From: Pseudomonadota bacterium
Lineage (GTDB): Bacteria > Pseudomonadota > Gammaproteobacteria > Xanthomonadales > Rhodanobacteraceae
Direction of reading: 5' to 3'
NCBI GenBank assembly: GCA_021827205.1
Contig: JAKAWV010000004.1
Location: forward strand, 89,491 to 153,490
DNA length: 64,000 nucleotides
Shown here: one piece after another, positions 37,551-46,116 of the stretch
Numbering within the stretch: position 1 is the first letter of the stretch
Layout: each line of letters starts with the position of its first letter
Program-made: the position numbers and the translations under genes
Notes under the pieces: generated by a model
Told to the model about the DNA's origin: nothing
Database searches by the model: none
What the model saw: only the letters and a program-made list of their open reading frames with translations

Positions 37551-39303
37551 GCTTTTGCTGCTGCTTACGGCCGCCGTCGTGCTGGCCGTTACGTATGCCG
37601 GGGTCAGGGTGTTCCAGCCCTCCGGAATGCCGTTTTCAGTCAACGTCGTGAATTCCCATACCGCGGTGATCGTGCCGGTTCCCACCATCCCGCTGCCGAA
37701 GGCCATCGAGCCAGGCGATCGGGTGGATCTCGCCGCGACGCCACGCTCGACCCGCACTGCGATCGGCCGACAATTCGATGACATCCTGCCCGTCGGGCGC
37801 ACCTACGAGTTCGCGATACGCCACGGGCGGGCAATCGTCACGGTGCCGGTCACGACTGTCGACGCCAGCACCAGCACCAGCACCGGCGTAGGGTTGTGGG
37901 AGTGGGGGACTTTTTGTTCCGTCGTACTGCTCGGCGGAATCGCACTGCTCGCCTCGTGGCGCGGCCGCGACCGGGCCGCCGCGGGCCTGGCGCTCTGGGC
38001 GATCGCCAACGTGTTCGGCTTCGCGGCTGGCTTGGCGCCACTCGATGGCAGACTCGGGCTGAGTGCGCAACTGGGCAGCGATGCGCTGGACCTGCTCGCG
38101 CGGGTCGGCTTCTACATGATGGTCGAATCCATAGCGGGCACCGCACTGACCCCACGGAGCCGGGCACTCTGGCGCGCGAGCTTTCTCCTCCTCCTCGGTG
38201 CTGGGGCTGTCGCGACCTTGGGCGGGATTCTCGTCTTCATCGCTTCGGGTTGGGCGGAATTCTTGCTACCCCAGTATGGGTTTGTCTTGACGGCCAGTTA
38301 CTTCGTGCCGGTCGCCCTGCTGTTCGCGAACTATCGCCATGCGGACGGAGCACAGCGGCTACGCCTGCGCTGGATGCTGTGGAGCAGCGTGGTGCTCGTG
38401 ACCTCGGTTTTTCTGTATAACACGCCGTTACTGGGGCCTTTTGCCTCGGATATCACGACCACCCTCATGTTGCCGATCGCCATGGCCGGCTTCCTGTACG
38501 CGGTACTACGCTACCGCGTGGTGGACGTCTCGGTGGTGCTCAATCGCGCCCTGGTGTACGCGGCGACCACCAGCCTCGTGCTGGGCCTGTTTGCCCTGCT
38601 CGAGAGCCTGATCGAGCGCACCACGCTCGGCCACGATGCCGGCCTGCTGCTGGAACTGGCCGTGCCGCTCGCTCTGGGTGCCGCACTGAGCACGGTGCAT
38701 CGGCGCATCGAGGCCATCGTCGAACGGTTTTTCTTTCGCCGCCAGTACCGCGCCGAAGTCGCGCTGCGCCGCTTCGCCGAGGAGTGCGCCTTTGTCACGC
38801 AGCCCGGGAACCTGTTCGATCTGACCGTCGAGCAGATCGCCCGCCATGCCGGCGCACCGCGGGTCGCGTTGTACGAACGCACGCCGGAGGCTTATGTCCG
38901 CATCCGCCAGCAGGGCGAACCGGCATTGCCTGAGCAGGTGACCATGGATGATCTCGCCTTTGTCGGCCTGCGCGCGCGCAACGCCGAGTTCGATCTCGAT
39001 GACACGCAAAGCCAGCTCGGCCGGGACGGTTACGCCTTTCCGCTGATGCTGCGCGGCACCCTGCTCGGCGCCCTCGTGGTCGGCCAGCGACCCGGCGAGC
39101 ACTACGCCGCGGACGAGCGCGAGTTGCTGTTCCACGTCGCCCACGAGGTCGGCGCCGCGCTGTTCGCGCTGCGCGCGCAGGAGAGCGAGACGCGAGCCTT
39201 GGCCAGCGAAGCGCGCTCGCAGGCCAGCGAGGCACGCGCCCGGACGAGTGAAGCGCTGCTGATGGAAACCCTGCGCGCTGTCGGGTCAACCGCCAGGACT
39301 TAG
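37528..39303 (+). CDS. Multi-TM plus GAF sensor-like protein, paralogue 1
   Basis: Unknown function. About 591 residues: TM1 (about 7-25), a periplasmic segment of about 100 residues with a 'GDRVDLAAT' element, seven or eight further helices (about 130-385), then a cytosolic GAF-like domain (about 405-545) and a short Ala/Glu/Arg/Ser coiled coil. The segment 'YRVVDVSVVLNRALVYAATT' matches the membrane-to-GAF linker seen in 7TM sensor histidine kinases (from memory), but no kinase, HPt or cyclase domain follows. The second ATG (37534) is better spaced from AGGGG and may be the true start. First of three tandem copies. Confidence 0.75.
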   Translation: MAMHRRYGLLLLLTAAVVLAVTYAGVRVFQPSGMPFSVNVVNSHTAVIVPVPTIPLPKAIEPGDRVDLAATPRSTRTAIGRQFDDILPVGRTYEFAIRHGRAIVTVPVTTVDASTSTSTGVGLWEWGTFCSVVLLGGIALLASWRGRDRAAAGLALWAIANVFGFAAGLAPLDGRLGLSAQLGSDALDLLARVGFYMMVESIAGTALTPRSRALWRASFLLLLGAGAVATLGGILVFIASGWAEFLLPQYGFVLTASYFVPVALLFANYRHADGAQRLRLRWMLWSSVVLVTSVFLYNTPLLGPFASDITTTLMLPIAMAGFLYAVLRYRVVDVSVVLNRALVYAATTSLVLGLFALLESLIERTTLGHDAGLLLELAVPLALGAALSTVHRRIEAIVERFFFRRQYRAEVALRRFAEECAFVTQPGNLFDLTVEQIARHAGAPRVALYERTPEAYVRIRQQGEPALPEQVTMDDLAFVGLRARNAEFDLDDTQSQLGRDGYAFPLMLRGTLLGALVVGQRPGEHYAADERELLFHVAHEVGAALFALRAQESETRALASEARSQASEARARTSEALLMETLRAVGSTART

Positions 39304-39425
39304 CAAGCCAACAACTCGAGCCCACTCAAACGGAACGCAGCCCAGGATCTTTCGGCCCGTGCCAGGGCGCGCCGCGGGTTATGGCAAGCTACCGAAAGTT
39401 CAACGCAGTGGCGTCGGAGAACCCC

Positions 39426-39653
39426 ATGAGCACAAAGCTCGAAGTCCTGGAAGCCGAAGCACTGAAACTTCCCCCGGCAGATCGCTCGCACCTTCTTGGG
39501 CGACTCATCGCGAGCCTCGATGCCGACCCCGAAGTCGAAGCAGCCTGGGAGTTGGAGGCGGATCGCAGGGAAGCTGCTCTGGAATCGGGTAGCGCAACCG
39601 AAGTCTCCGCGCAGGAGGCCATGCAGCGGCTGCGGTCAAGGCTTGCTCGGTGA
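39426..39653 (+). CDS. Addiction-module antitoxin
   Basis: 75 residues from ATG 39426 ('MSTKLEVLEAEALKLPPADR'), matching the unstable-antitoxin family PF09720, in which a conserved 'LEAEALKLPPADRSHLLGRL' start is typical. The C-terminus is acidic then basic, suited to wrapping the toxin. Its stop overlaps the toxin start as GTGA. The pair lies between sensor paralogues 1 and 2 and looks inserted there. Confidence 0.85.
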   Translation: MSTKLEVLEAEALKLPPADRSHLLGRLIASLDADPEVEAAWELEADRREAALESGSATEVSAQEAMQRLRSRLAR

Positions 39654-39943
39654 AGTATTCGCTGCACCCTGGCGCCGAGCAGGATATCGCCGATGCCATG
39701 GATTTCTATGCAGAGCAGGTCGGCATGCTCGTTGCCGAGCGCTTCCTCGACGAGTTCGAGCGAGTCGCCAATCTCCTGGTCAGTCATCCGGGCTTTGGCA
39801 CACCCACCACGAAGGGCCGACGAGTCTTTCCGCTGCGAGTCTTTCCGTACTCGGTTGTGTACCGAAGCCTCGAAACAGGCGTTCGAATCATCGTTGTCCG
39901 CCATCAGCGCAGGAAGCCCGGACACGGCGGTACTCGACGCTGA
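39650..39943 (+). CDS. RelE/ParE-family toxin
   Basis: 97 residues starting at GTG 39650, coupled to the antitoxin stop. The fold signature is present: 'HPGAEQDIADAMDFYAEQ' near residue 6, 'FPLRVFPYSVVYRSL' near 60 and 'IIVVRHQRRKPGH' near 80. ParE-type toxins target gyrase, RelE-type cut mRNA on ribosomes; the sequence does not decide which. It ends 80 bases before the next sensor paralogue. Confidence 0.87.
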   Translation: MKYSLHPGAEQDIADAMDFYAEQVGMLVAERFLDEFERVANLLVSHPGFGTPTTKGRRVFPLRVFPYSVVYRSLETGVRIIVVRHQRRKPGHGGTRR

Positions 39944-39973
39944 CAGCAGCCTTCGCTGCGGCAACGGCCGATG

Positions 39974-40046
39974 CCGGCTTGGGTGTACGTTTCGCGCGCA
40001 CGTCGACCACGTGCTGACAGGGGATGGCCATGCATCGTCGCTTCGG
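39974..40046 (+). repeat. Leader direct repeat, copy 2
   Basis: Second copy of the leader block (CCGGCTTGGGTGTACGTTTC ... ATGCATCGTCG), differing from copy 1 by only a few bases, beginning 31 bases after the toxin stop. Its presence downstream of the toxin-antitoxin pair shows that the pair lies between two complete duplication units. Confidence 0.85.
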
Positions 40047-41850
40047 GCTATTGATATTACTAACGGCCATCATCGTGATGGCCTGCGCCTACAGCGGTTT
40101 CATGGCATTCAGGCCTGCCGGACTGCCGTTTGATGTCAATGTGGAGAATGCGCATACCGCCGTGGTCGAACCGGTTGCGAACATCCGGCTGCCGCCTGCA
40201 TTGCAGGCCGGTGATCGGCTTGATCTGGCAGCGTTATCGCGCTCAGCGCGCATCGCGGTCAGCATCATGCACCTCAGCAATTACAGTTTCCCTTTGCGAC
40301 AGACCTATGAATTTGTGATCCGCCGGGACGCTATCCCTGCCACGGTCTCCGTCACGACGGTGGATCTCAGTGCCGTCAGCAACGCGTGGTGGTTTGAGTG
40401 GACAACACTCAGTTTTTCCTTGTTGCTCGGCGTGATCGCCCTACTCGCCCTGTGGCGCGGCCACGACCGGGCCGCCGCGGGCATAGCCTTGTGGACCATC
40501 GCCTTCCTGATCGGTCTTGCCTTCCAACACGCCCAACTGAGCGGACTGTTGGGACTCAGCGCTTGGCTGGGGGCCAATGTCTTTTATCTACTCGCGCGTT
40601 GCGGTTTTTACATCATGATCGAATCCATGTTGGGTCCGGCGCTCACACCGCGGGCGCGCTGGCTGTGGCGCAGCGGCTTTCTTCTGCTGCTCGCTGCGGG
40701 GGCGATCACGCGCCTGGGTGGACCCAGCCTCTTCGTCGCCACCGGCTGGGCGGAACTGTTGCGGCCTCAATATGGCCTGGTCTTCAGCGTGAGTTACCTC
40801 GTCCCGCTGGCCCTGCTGATCGTGAACTATAGCTTCGCGGACAGCGCAAGGCGGCTGCGGCTGCGCTGGATGCTGTGGAGCGGTGTGATATTTGTGGTCA
40901 ACATTTTTTTGAACAATACAGCCGTACTGGGACCCCAAGTTTCTTCCATTGTGACCAACTCCACGCTGGTGCTCTCATTGAGCGGCTTCCTGTACGCCCT
41001 GCTGCGCCACCGCGTGGTGGATGTGTCGGTAGCCCTCAACCGCGGGCTGGTGTACGCGGCCACCACCAGCCTGGTGCTGGGCCTGTTTGCCCTGCTCGAG
41101 AGCCTGATCGAGCGCAGCGCGCTGGGTCATGGCGCCAGCCTGGCGCTGGAGTTCGCCGTGCCGTTGGGGCTGGGTGCGGCGCTCAGCACTGTGCACCGGC
41201 GCATCGATGCCCTCGTCGAGCGCTTCCTCTTTCGCCGCCAGTACCGCATGGAAACCGCGCTGCGCCGCTTCGCCCAGGAATGCGCTTTCATCACGCAGCC
41301 CGAGAACCTGTTCGACCTGACCGTCGAGCAGATCGCCCGCCATGCCGGCGCACCGCGGGTCGCGTTGTACGAACGCACGCCAGAGGCCTACATCCGCATC
41401 CGTCAGCACGGCACGCCGGCACTGCCCGAGCAGGTCGCCACCGATGATCTCGCCTTCGTCAAGCTGCGCGCGCGCAACGCCGAGATCGATCTCGATGACA
41501 CGCAAAGCCAGCTCGGCCGGGACGGCTACGCTTTTCCGCTGATGCTGCGCGGCAGCCTGCTCGGTGCCCTCGTGGTGGGCCAGCGACCCGGCGAGCACTA
41601 CGCCGCGGATGAGCGCGAGTTGCTGTTCCACGTCGCGCACGAGGTCGGCGCCGCGCTGTTCGCGCTGCGCGCGCAGGAGAGCGAGGCACGTGCCCAACAG
41701 AGCGAGGCGCAAGCCCAAGCCAACAAGGCCGAAGCCCAAGCCAGCGAGACGCAGGCCCGCGCGATTCAAGCACAGCTACTGGAAGCGCGTGCCCGTGAAG
41801 CGGTGCTCTTGAATGCCTTGACTGCGTTGGGCTCAGCGACTGGCCGATAG
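40024..41850 (+). CDS. Multi-TM plus GAF sensor-like protein, paralogue 2
   Basis: 608 residues with the same plan as its neighbours: TM1, periplasmic segment with 'ALQAGDRLDLAAL' near 60, multi-helix membrane domain, GAF-like domain (about 405-545), then a C-terminal coiled coil. The coiled coil is the longest of the three, an Ala/Gln/Glu/Lys run built on 'AQASE'-like units (about 550-600). From about residue 326 onward it is almost identical to paralogue 3, while the first half differs throughout. The second ATG (40030) has the better-spaced AGGGG. Function unknown. Confidence 0.75.
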   Translation: MAMHRRFGLLILLTAIIVMACAYSGFMAFRPAGLPFDVNVENAHTAVVEPVANIRLPPALQAGDRLDLAALSRSARIAVSIMHLSNYSFPLRQTYEFVIRRDAIPATVSVTTVDLSAVSNAWWFEWTTLSFSLLLGVIALLALWRGHDRAAAGIALWTIAFLIGLAFQHAQLSGLLGLSAWLGANVFYLLARCGFYIMIESMLGPALTPRARWLWRSGFLLLLAAGAITRLGGPSLFVATGWAELLRPQYGLVFSVSYLVPLALLIVNYSFADSARRLRLRWMLWSGVIFVVNIFLNNTAVLGPQVSSIVTNSTLVLSLSGFLYALLRHRVVDVSVALNRGLVYAATTSLVLGLFALLESLIERSALGHGASLALEFAVPLGLGAALSTVHRRIDALVERFLFRRQYRMETALRRFAQECAFITQPENLFDLTVEQIARHAGAPRVALYERTPEAYIRIRQHGTPALPEQVATDDLAFVKLRARNAEIDLDDTQSQLGRDGYAFPLMLRGSLLGALVVGQRPGEHYAADERELLFHVAHEVGAALFALRAQESEARAQQSEAQAQANKAEAQASETQARAIQAQLLEARAREAVLLNALTALGSATGR

Positions 41851-41874
41851 CGCCGACTCGTCATGCCGCACGCG

Positions 41875-41944
41875 CCGGCTTGGTGTACGTTGCGCGCACT
41901 TCGACCACGTGCTGACAGGGGATGGCCATGCATCGTCGTTACGG
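41875..41944 (+). repeat. Leader direct repeat, copy 3
   Basis: Third copy of the leader block before paralogue 3, with a few small deletions and substitutions relative to copies 1 and 2 (for example GGTGTACGTTGCGCGCAC). AGGGG and the ATGGCCATGCATCGTCG start are kept. Confidence 0.8.
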
Positions 41945-43745
41945 GCTGTTGGTGGTGCTCACGGTCGTGGTGGTGGTGGCCACCGCCTATGCGGGCTGGA
42001 CGCAGTTTCAGCCCTTCCCACAACTGCCGTTCACGGTGCGCTTCGCGGATGCGCAGCACGCGCGCATTGAACCGATCCCGGGCCTCACGCCCGCCACCCT
42101 GCACGCCGGCGACCGGCTCGATCTGGCCGCACAGTCGCGCGCCACGCGCTTCGCGCCCGCCACCCTGAATGCGGGCGACCGGCTCGATCTGGCCGCGCAG
42201 TCGCACGCCACGCGCATCGCGCTGGTCACCAGCGAAGTCACCAATCTGCCGTCCACGGCGAGCTATCCGCTGCTGATCCAGCGTGGCACGGCGCAGGTCA
42301 GCGTCAGCGTGCGCGCGGTCAACGGCAATACCGGCGCGCTGGCCAGCTTGGTCGATTGGCTAGAACTTCTCAGTGTGATCCTGTTCGCGGGCATCGCCCT
42401 GCTGGCGCTGTGGCGCGGCCATGATCGCGCCGCCTGGGGCCTGGCCTTCTGGATGATGGCCCAAAACCCGCTCGCGTTTGCAAGCGCCGGTCTCACGCCC
42501 GGTGGCAACGGCCTGGCCCTGCTCGGCCTGCTCGGCTACTGGGGTTTCAGCCTGCTGGCGCCGATCGGCTTCTACGTCATGGCGGAGTCCATCGCCGGCG
42601 GCACCCTCGGCCCACGCCAGCGCGCACTGTGGCGCAGCCTGTTCGCGCTGGTCCTGGGCGCCGCGACGATCACGTCACTGGGCGGCCCAATCGCCGTCGT
42701 GGCCGCCGGCTGGGCCGGACTGATGCGGCCATTGCTTGCCCTGTTGCCAGCGGCCAGCTATCTGGTGCCGATCGCCCTGCTGTTTGCCAGCCATCGCCAT
42801 GCCGATGCCCGGCAACGCCTGCGCCTGCGCTGGCTGCTGTGGGGCAGCGTGGTGTTCATGGCGGGGCTGGTTTTCAACGACGTTCCGCTGCCGCTGAGTT
42901 TTTGGGTTACCTTGCTGCTGACCATCGGGTTGACCACCCTCGGCGCCCTCGCCATGCTGTATGCGGTGCTGCGCCACCGCGTGGTGGATGTCACGGTGGT
43001 GCTCAACCGCGGGCTGGTGTACGCGGCGACCACCAGCCTGGTGCTGGGCCTGTTTGCCCTGCTCGAGAGCCTGATCGAGCGCAGCGCGCTGGGTCATGGC
43101 GCCAGCCTGGCGCTGGAGTTCGCCGTGCCGTTGGGGCTGGGTGCGGCGCTCAGCACCGTGCACCGGCGCATCGATGCCCTCGTCGAGCGCTTCCTCTTTC
43201 GCCGCCAGTACCGCATGGAAACGGCGCTGCGCCGCTTCGCCCAGGAATGCGCTTTCATCACCCAACCCGGCAACCTATTCGATCTGACCGTCGAGCAGAT
43301 CGCCCGCCATGCCGGCGCACCGCGGGTCGCGTTGTACGAACGCACGCCGGAGGCCTACATCCGCATCCGCCAGCACGGCGAGCCGGCACTGCCCGAGCAG
43401 GTGCCCATGGATGATCTCGCCTTTGTCGGCCTGCGCGCGCGCAACGCCGAGCTCGATCTCGATGACACCCGGAGCCAGCTCGGCCGGGACGGCTACGCCT
43501 TTCCGCTGATGGTGCGCGGCAGCCTGCTCGGCGCCCTCGTGGTCGGCCAGCGACCCGGCGAGCACTACGCCGCGGACGAGCGCGAGTTGCTGTTCCACGT
43601 CGCCCACGAGGTCGGCGCCGCGCTGTTCGCGCTGCGCGCCCGCGAAAGCCAGGCCCTCGTGCGCGCGCTGGCGCAGGGCAACCTCAAACCCGAGGACGCG
43701 CGTGCGCAGGCGATCCAGCTCGAAACGACGTGGCTGATGGCCTGA
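41922..43745 (+). CDS. Multi-TM plus GAF sensor-like protein, paralogue 3
   Basis: 607 residues. Same architecture as paralogues 1 and 2, with two differences. The periplasmic segment carries a 22-residue tandem duplication containing 'AGDRLDLAAQS' twice (about residues 57-100), and the C-terminal coiled coil is replaced by a shorter, different tail ('ALAQGNLKPEDARAQAIQ'). The GAF-like region (about 428-568) differs from paralogue 2 by only about a dozen residues. The second ATG (41928) is the likelier start. Function unknown; it may pair with a separate output protein. Confidence 0.75.
   Translation: MAMHRRYGLLVVLTVVVVVATAYAGWTQFQPFPQLPFTVRFADAQHARIEPIPGLTPATLHAGDRLDLAAQSRATRFAPATLNAGDRLDLAAQSHATRIALVTSEVTNLPSTASYPLLIQRGTAQVSVSVRAVNGNTGALASLVDWLELLSVILFAGIALLALWRGHDRAAWGLAFWMMAQNPLAFASAGLTPGGNGLALLGLLGYWGFSLLAPIGFYVMAESIAGGTLGPRQRALWRSLFALVLGAATITSLGGPIAVVAAGWAGLMRPLLALLPAASYLVPIALLFASHRHADARQRLRLRWLLWGSVVFMAGLVFNDVPLPLSFWVTLLLTIGLTTLGALAMLYAVLRHRVVDVTVVLNRGLVYAATTSLVLGLFALLESLIERSALGHGASLALEFAVPLGLGAALSTVHRRIDALVERFLFRRQYRMETALRRFAQECAFITQPGNLFDLTVEQIARHAGAPRVALYERTPEAYIRIRQHGEPALPEQVPMDDLAFVGLRARNAELDLDDTRSQLGRDGYAFPLMVRGSLLGALVVGQRPGEHYAADERELLFHVAHEVGAALFALRARESQALVRALAQGNLKPEDARAQAIQLETTWLMA
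42089..42220 (+). repeat. 66-bp tandem duplication inside paralogue 3
   Basis: Two imperfect 66-base units, each starting GCCCGCCACCCT, encode repeated 'ATLxAGDRLDLAAQSxATR' segments. It is in frame and absent from the other two paralogues, so it is a recent expansion in the extracytoplasmic part. Confidence 0.85.
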
Positions 43746-43802
43746 GCCCGGATTCAGCCCATGCCCGACGGGACTGCAATCCGCACCACGCAGCAGGAGC
43801 CG

Positions 43803-44297
43803 CTACGGCGCCAGCGCTGTTCGCAGATCGGCGATCGTGGTCATCAGGGTCATCGGGTCCAGCGGCGAGGGATCGAGTCCCAGGCGCAGATAAAACGCCC
43901 TGGCGTCCTCGGAAATCGCATGCACCAGCAGGCCGCGGATGCCGATGGCTGCGGAGGCGTGAATCGCGCGTCGGGCGGCGTCCTGGAACAAAGCGCGTCC
44001 GAGCCCCTGCTTCTGGTGGCTGCGCGCGACGGCGAGGCGCCCCAGCACCACGACCGGAACCGGATCGGGCATGTTGCGCTTGATGCGTCCGGGTGCAGCG
44101 ATGGCCGCCACGGCGCTGGCTGCAAGCGCGTAATACGCGATCACGCGATCACCGTCGCAACTGGCAAAGGTGCGCGTGGCGCCGCTGGTCTGGTTGCGCA
44201 TGGCGCGACGGCGCAGCCAGTCATCGAGCGACGCGACGCCCGAATCGAAGTGATCGAGCCGGTGCCGTGCGCACAGCGGCTCCGGCGCCGAGGGCAT
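43803..44297 (-). CDS. GNAT-family acetyltransferase (probable TacT-like toxin)
   Basis: 164 residues from ATG 44297. GNAT features: 'VVVLGRLAVARSHQKQGLGR' near residue 85 with the acetyl-CoA loop Q/RxxGxG/A, and 'AFYLRLGLDPSP' near 138, which contains the usual Tyr. Paired with a DUF1778 protein it fits the TacT/AtaT toxins that acetylate aminoacyl-tRNA. The stop and start codons of the pair overlap as TGATG. A plain housekeeping acetyltransferase is less likely in this context. Confidence 0.85.
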   Translation of the reverse strand: MPSAPEPLCARHRLDHFDSGVASLDDWLRRRAMRNQTSGATRTFASCDGDRVIAYYALAASAVAAIAAPGRIKRNMPDPVPVVVLGRLAVARSHQKQGLGRALFQDAARRAIHASAAIGIRGLLVHAISEDARAFYLRLGLDPSPLDPMTLMTTIADLRTALAP

Positions 44298-44587
44298 CAG
44301 CCCCGGGACCACGGAACGCGCGTCTGCATGGTGCGTCGCAGCCGCGCATTTGGTTGCGGCGGAGCGTCCAGCCGCGCCATGAATTTGGCGTAGGCCTGCG
44401 CATCGACCGCCAGAATGGCATGGTCGAGCAAGGCTTCCTCGGCGGCGCGCCGCGCGGCTTCGAGGATGAAATCCGTGCGCGTCTTGCCGCTGGTCAGCGC
44501 GGCGCGGTCGATCAGGTTGCGCTCCGCGGCGGGAATGCGCAGGTTGAGTGTGTCGCGGCGTGGCGGTCGGGCGGGGGCGGCTTTCAT
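44297..44587 (-). CDS. DUF1778 antitoxin (TacA-like, ribbon-helix-helix)
   Basis: 96 residues from ATG 44587. The DUF1778 core 'DTLNLRIPAAERNLIDRAA' near residue 12 and 'SGKTRTDFILEAARRAAEEA' near 32 form the ribbon-helix-helix DNA-binding part; the C-terminus would neutralise the GNAT toxin. Upstream lies an imperfect palindrome (TAACGACACCGTCATTA near 44628), a candidate autoregulatory operator. Confidence 0.87.
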   Translation of the reverse strand: MKAAPARPPRRDTLNLRIPAAERNLIDRAALTSGKTRTDFILEAARRAAEEALLDHAILAVDAQAYAKFMARLDAPPQPNARLRRTMQTRVPWSRG

Positions 44588-44729
44588 GCGGAGTCCGGGT
44601 GCGGGGCGTCGCGTGCAGTCTAACATCGCGTAACGACACCGTCATTACAAAGCCGCGCGGCACACGGCTCGACCATGCGCTACCACGTGATAGATTTTTG
44701 CAGCCCACCCGACGCCACTGGAGCCAACC

Positions 44730-45284
44730 ATGTCGCTTGAAGACATCTTCTACCTGAGCCAGTCCGTGGCATCGGTTGCCGTGGTCGGCTCGCTGATCTA
44801 TCTCGGCCTGCAGGTGCGCAGCACCGAACGCAGCCAACGCGCGATCATGCAGCAGGGGCGGGCGGATCGCACCTCGCATGGCTCCATTGCCATTGCGAGC
44901 CCGGAGTTGGCGCGCGTGTTTCACAAGGGCTCGGCTGGCCATGCGGATCTCACGCGCGAGGAGTTCACGCAATGGATGATGATCTGCCGTGCGCTGTTTC
45001 TCAGTGCCGAGGATTCGTTTCTGCAGCACCAGGCCGGACAGCTCGACCGGAAGGCCTTCGACAGCTACGTCGCCGGTGTCCGCTTCCTCATGAAATCACC
45101 CGGAATGCGCGCGGCGTGGAAACTGTCCGCCGGCCAGTTCGGAAGCGACTTCGGCGATTTCGTCACGGCGCTGGTGGAGCAGACCCCGGTCGCGCAGGGC
45201 CCGGATGCCTACGCACAATGGCAGCAGTTGGTGCGGGCGCAAGGCAGCGTACCCGTTCATCCCGCGGGGGCTGGAGACGGCTGA
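44730..45284 (+). CDS. Uncharacterised membrane-anchored protein
   Basis: 184 residues, family not recognised with confidence. One N-terminal TM helix (about 9-29, 'SVASVAVVGSLIYLGLQV') is followed by a soluble, mostly helical domain with conserved-looking acidic and aromatic residues ('LTREEFTQWMMICRALFLS' near 70, 'FLMKSPGMRAAWKL' near 118). Several environmental proteobacteria carry similar single-TM proteins of unknown role (recollection). It stands alone, downstream of the divergent DUF1778 gene. Confidence 0.65.
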   Translation: MSLEDIFYLSQSVASVAVVGSLIYLGLQVRSTERSQRAIMQQGRADRTSHGSIAIASPELARVFHKGSAGHADLTREEFTQWMMICRALFLSAEDSFLQHQAGQLDRKAFDSYVAGVRFLMKSPGMRAAWKLSAGQFGSDFGDFVTALVEQTPVAQGPDAYAQWQQLVRAQGSVPVHPAGAGDG

Positions 45285-45375
45285 CAGAGATGATCGGTCT
45301 GTGCGAAGTCCCCGCAGCCCGCGGCTCCAGGACGACGGCGAAAAATGCTGCCCGACCTGCCCCGCGCCTTGCACT

Positions 45376-45954
45376 TCACCGCGCCTGCAGCCACTTCACC
45401 GCCATGCGTCGCAACGAGGCATCGGCGTTTGCATCCGCTGCGATCGCGGCGATCGGGCGCCATGCCAAGTCCAGCGATTCGGTGCTGATGGCATAGCGCT
45501 CGTCCGCGCCGGCGCGCACCACGTAGCGCACGTCCCAGTGCAGGTGCTCGGGATCATTGCCGCGCGCGGGAATCGCATGGCAGTCCAGATCGAAGATACC
45601 GCCTTCGACATGCAGGCCCGCCAGCCCCGATTCCTCCTCGGCCTCGCGCAGCGCCACGCGCGCCAGATCGGCATCGCCGTCGGCATGTCCGCCCAACTGC
45701 AGCCAGCGGCCCAATTTGCGGTGATGGGTGAGCAGCACGCGCGTGCCGTCCGCACCGACCAGCCAGGCGGAGCCGGTGAAATGGCCGGGCGGATGCGTGC
45801 GCTGACAGCAATCGGGATGGCTGCGCGCGAACTCGGTGAACAGGGTTTGCGCCGTGCGTTGTTCGGCGTCATCCGCGCGATAGGCCATCAGGCTGGCGAG
45901 AAGTTGCTGCTGATCGGGTGTCGTGTCGCTTGCGGGTGGCGTGGGCTGCTGCAT
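45376..45954 (-). CDS. Nudix hydrolase
   Basis: 192 residues from ATG 45954. The Nudix box is near residue 90, 'GGHADGDADLARVALREAEE' followed by ESGL: the REaEEExG core is intact, but the first Glu of GX5E is Asp. Relatives hydrolyse nucleoside diphosphate derivatives; the substrate is not predictable. An N-terminal helical extension of about 50 residues precedes the domain. Divergent from the APC permease. Confidence 0.87.
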   Translation of the reverse strand: MQQPTPPASDTTPDQQQLLASLMAYRADDAEQRTAQTLFTEFARSHPDCCQRTHPPGHFTGSAWLVGADGTRVLLTHHRKLGRWLQLGGHADGDADLARVALREAEEESGLAGLHVEGGIFDLDCHAIPARGNDPEHLHWDVRYVVRAGADERYAISTESLDLAWRPIAAIAADANADASLRRMAVKWLQAR

Positions 45955-46116
45955 CGGGCCTTGCTGCGTTTGGGGAGGCTCGCGTATGGTACGCGGGCGC
46001 TCGGCAGCGGTCAGTCGCCGTTCACGTCGTGCGCCGTGACGCGCAGGCCGCGCCTGTGACGGCGACTGCATCCCTCGCGCATCCGTTCGCGGCGCTGCGC
46101 ATGCCCCGGAGACCGC

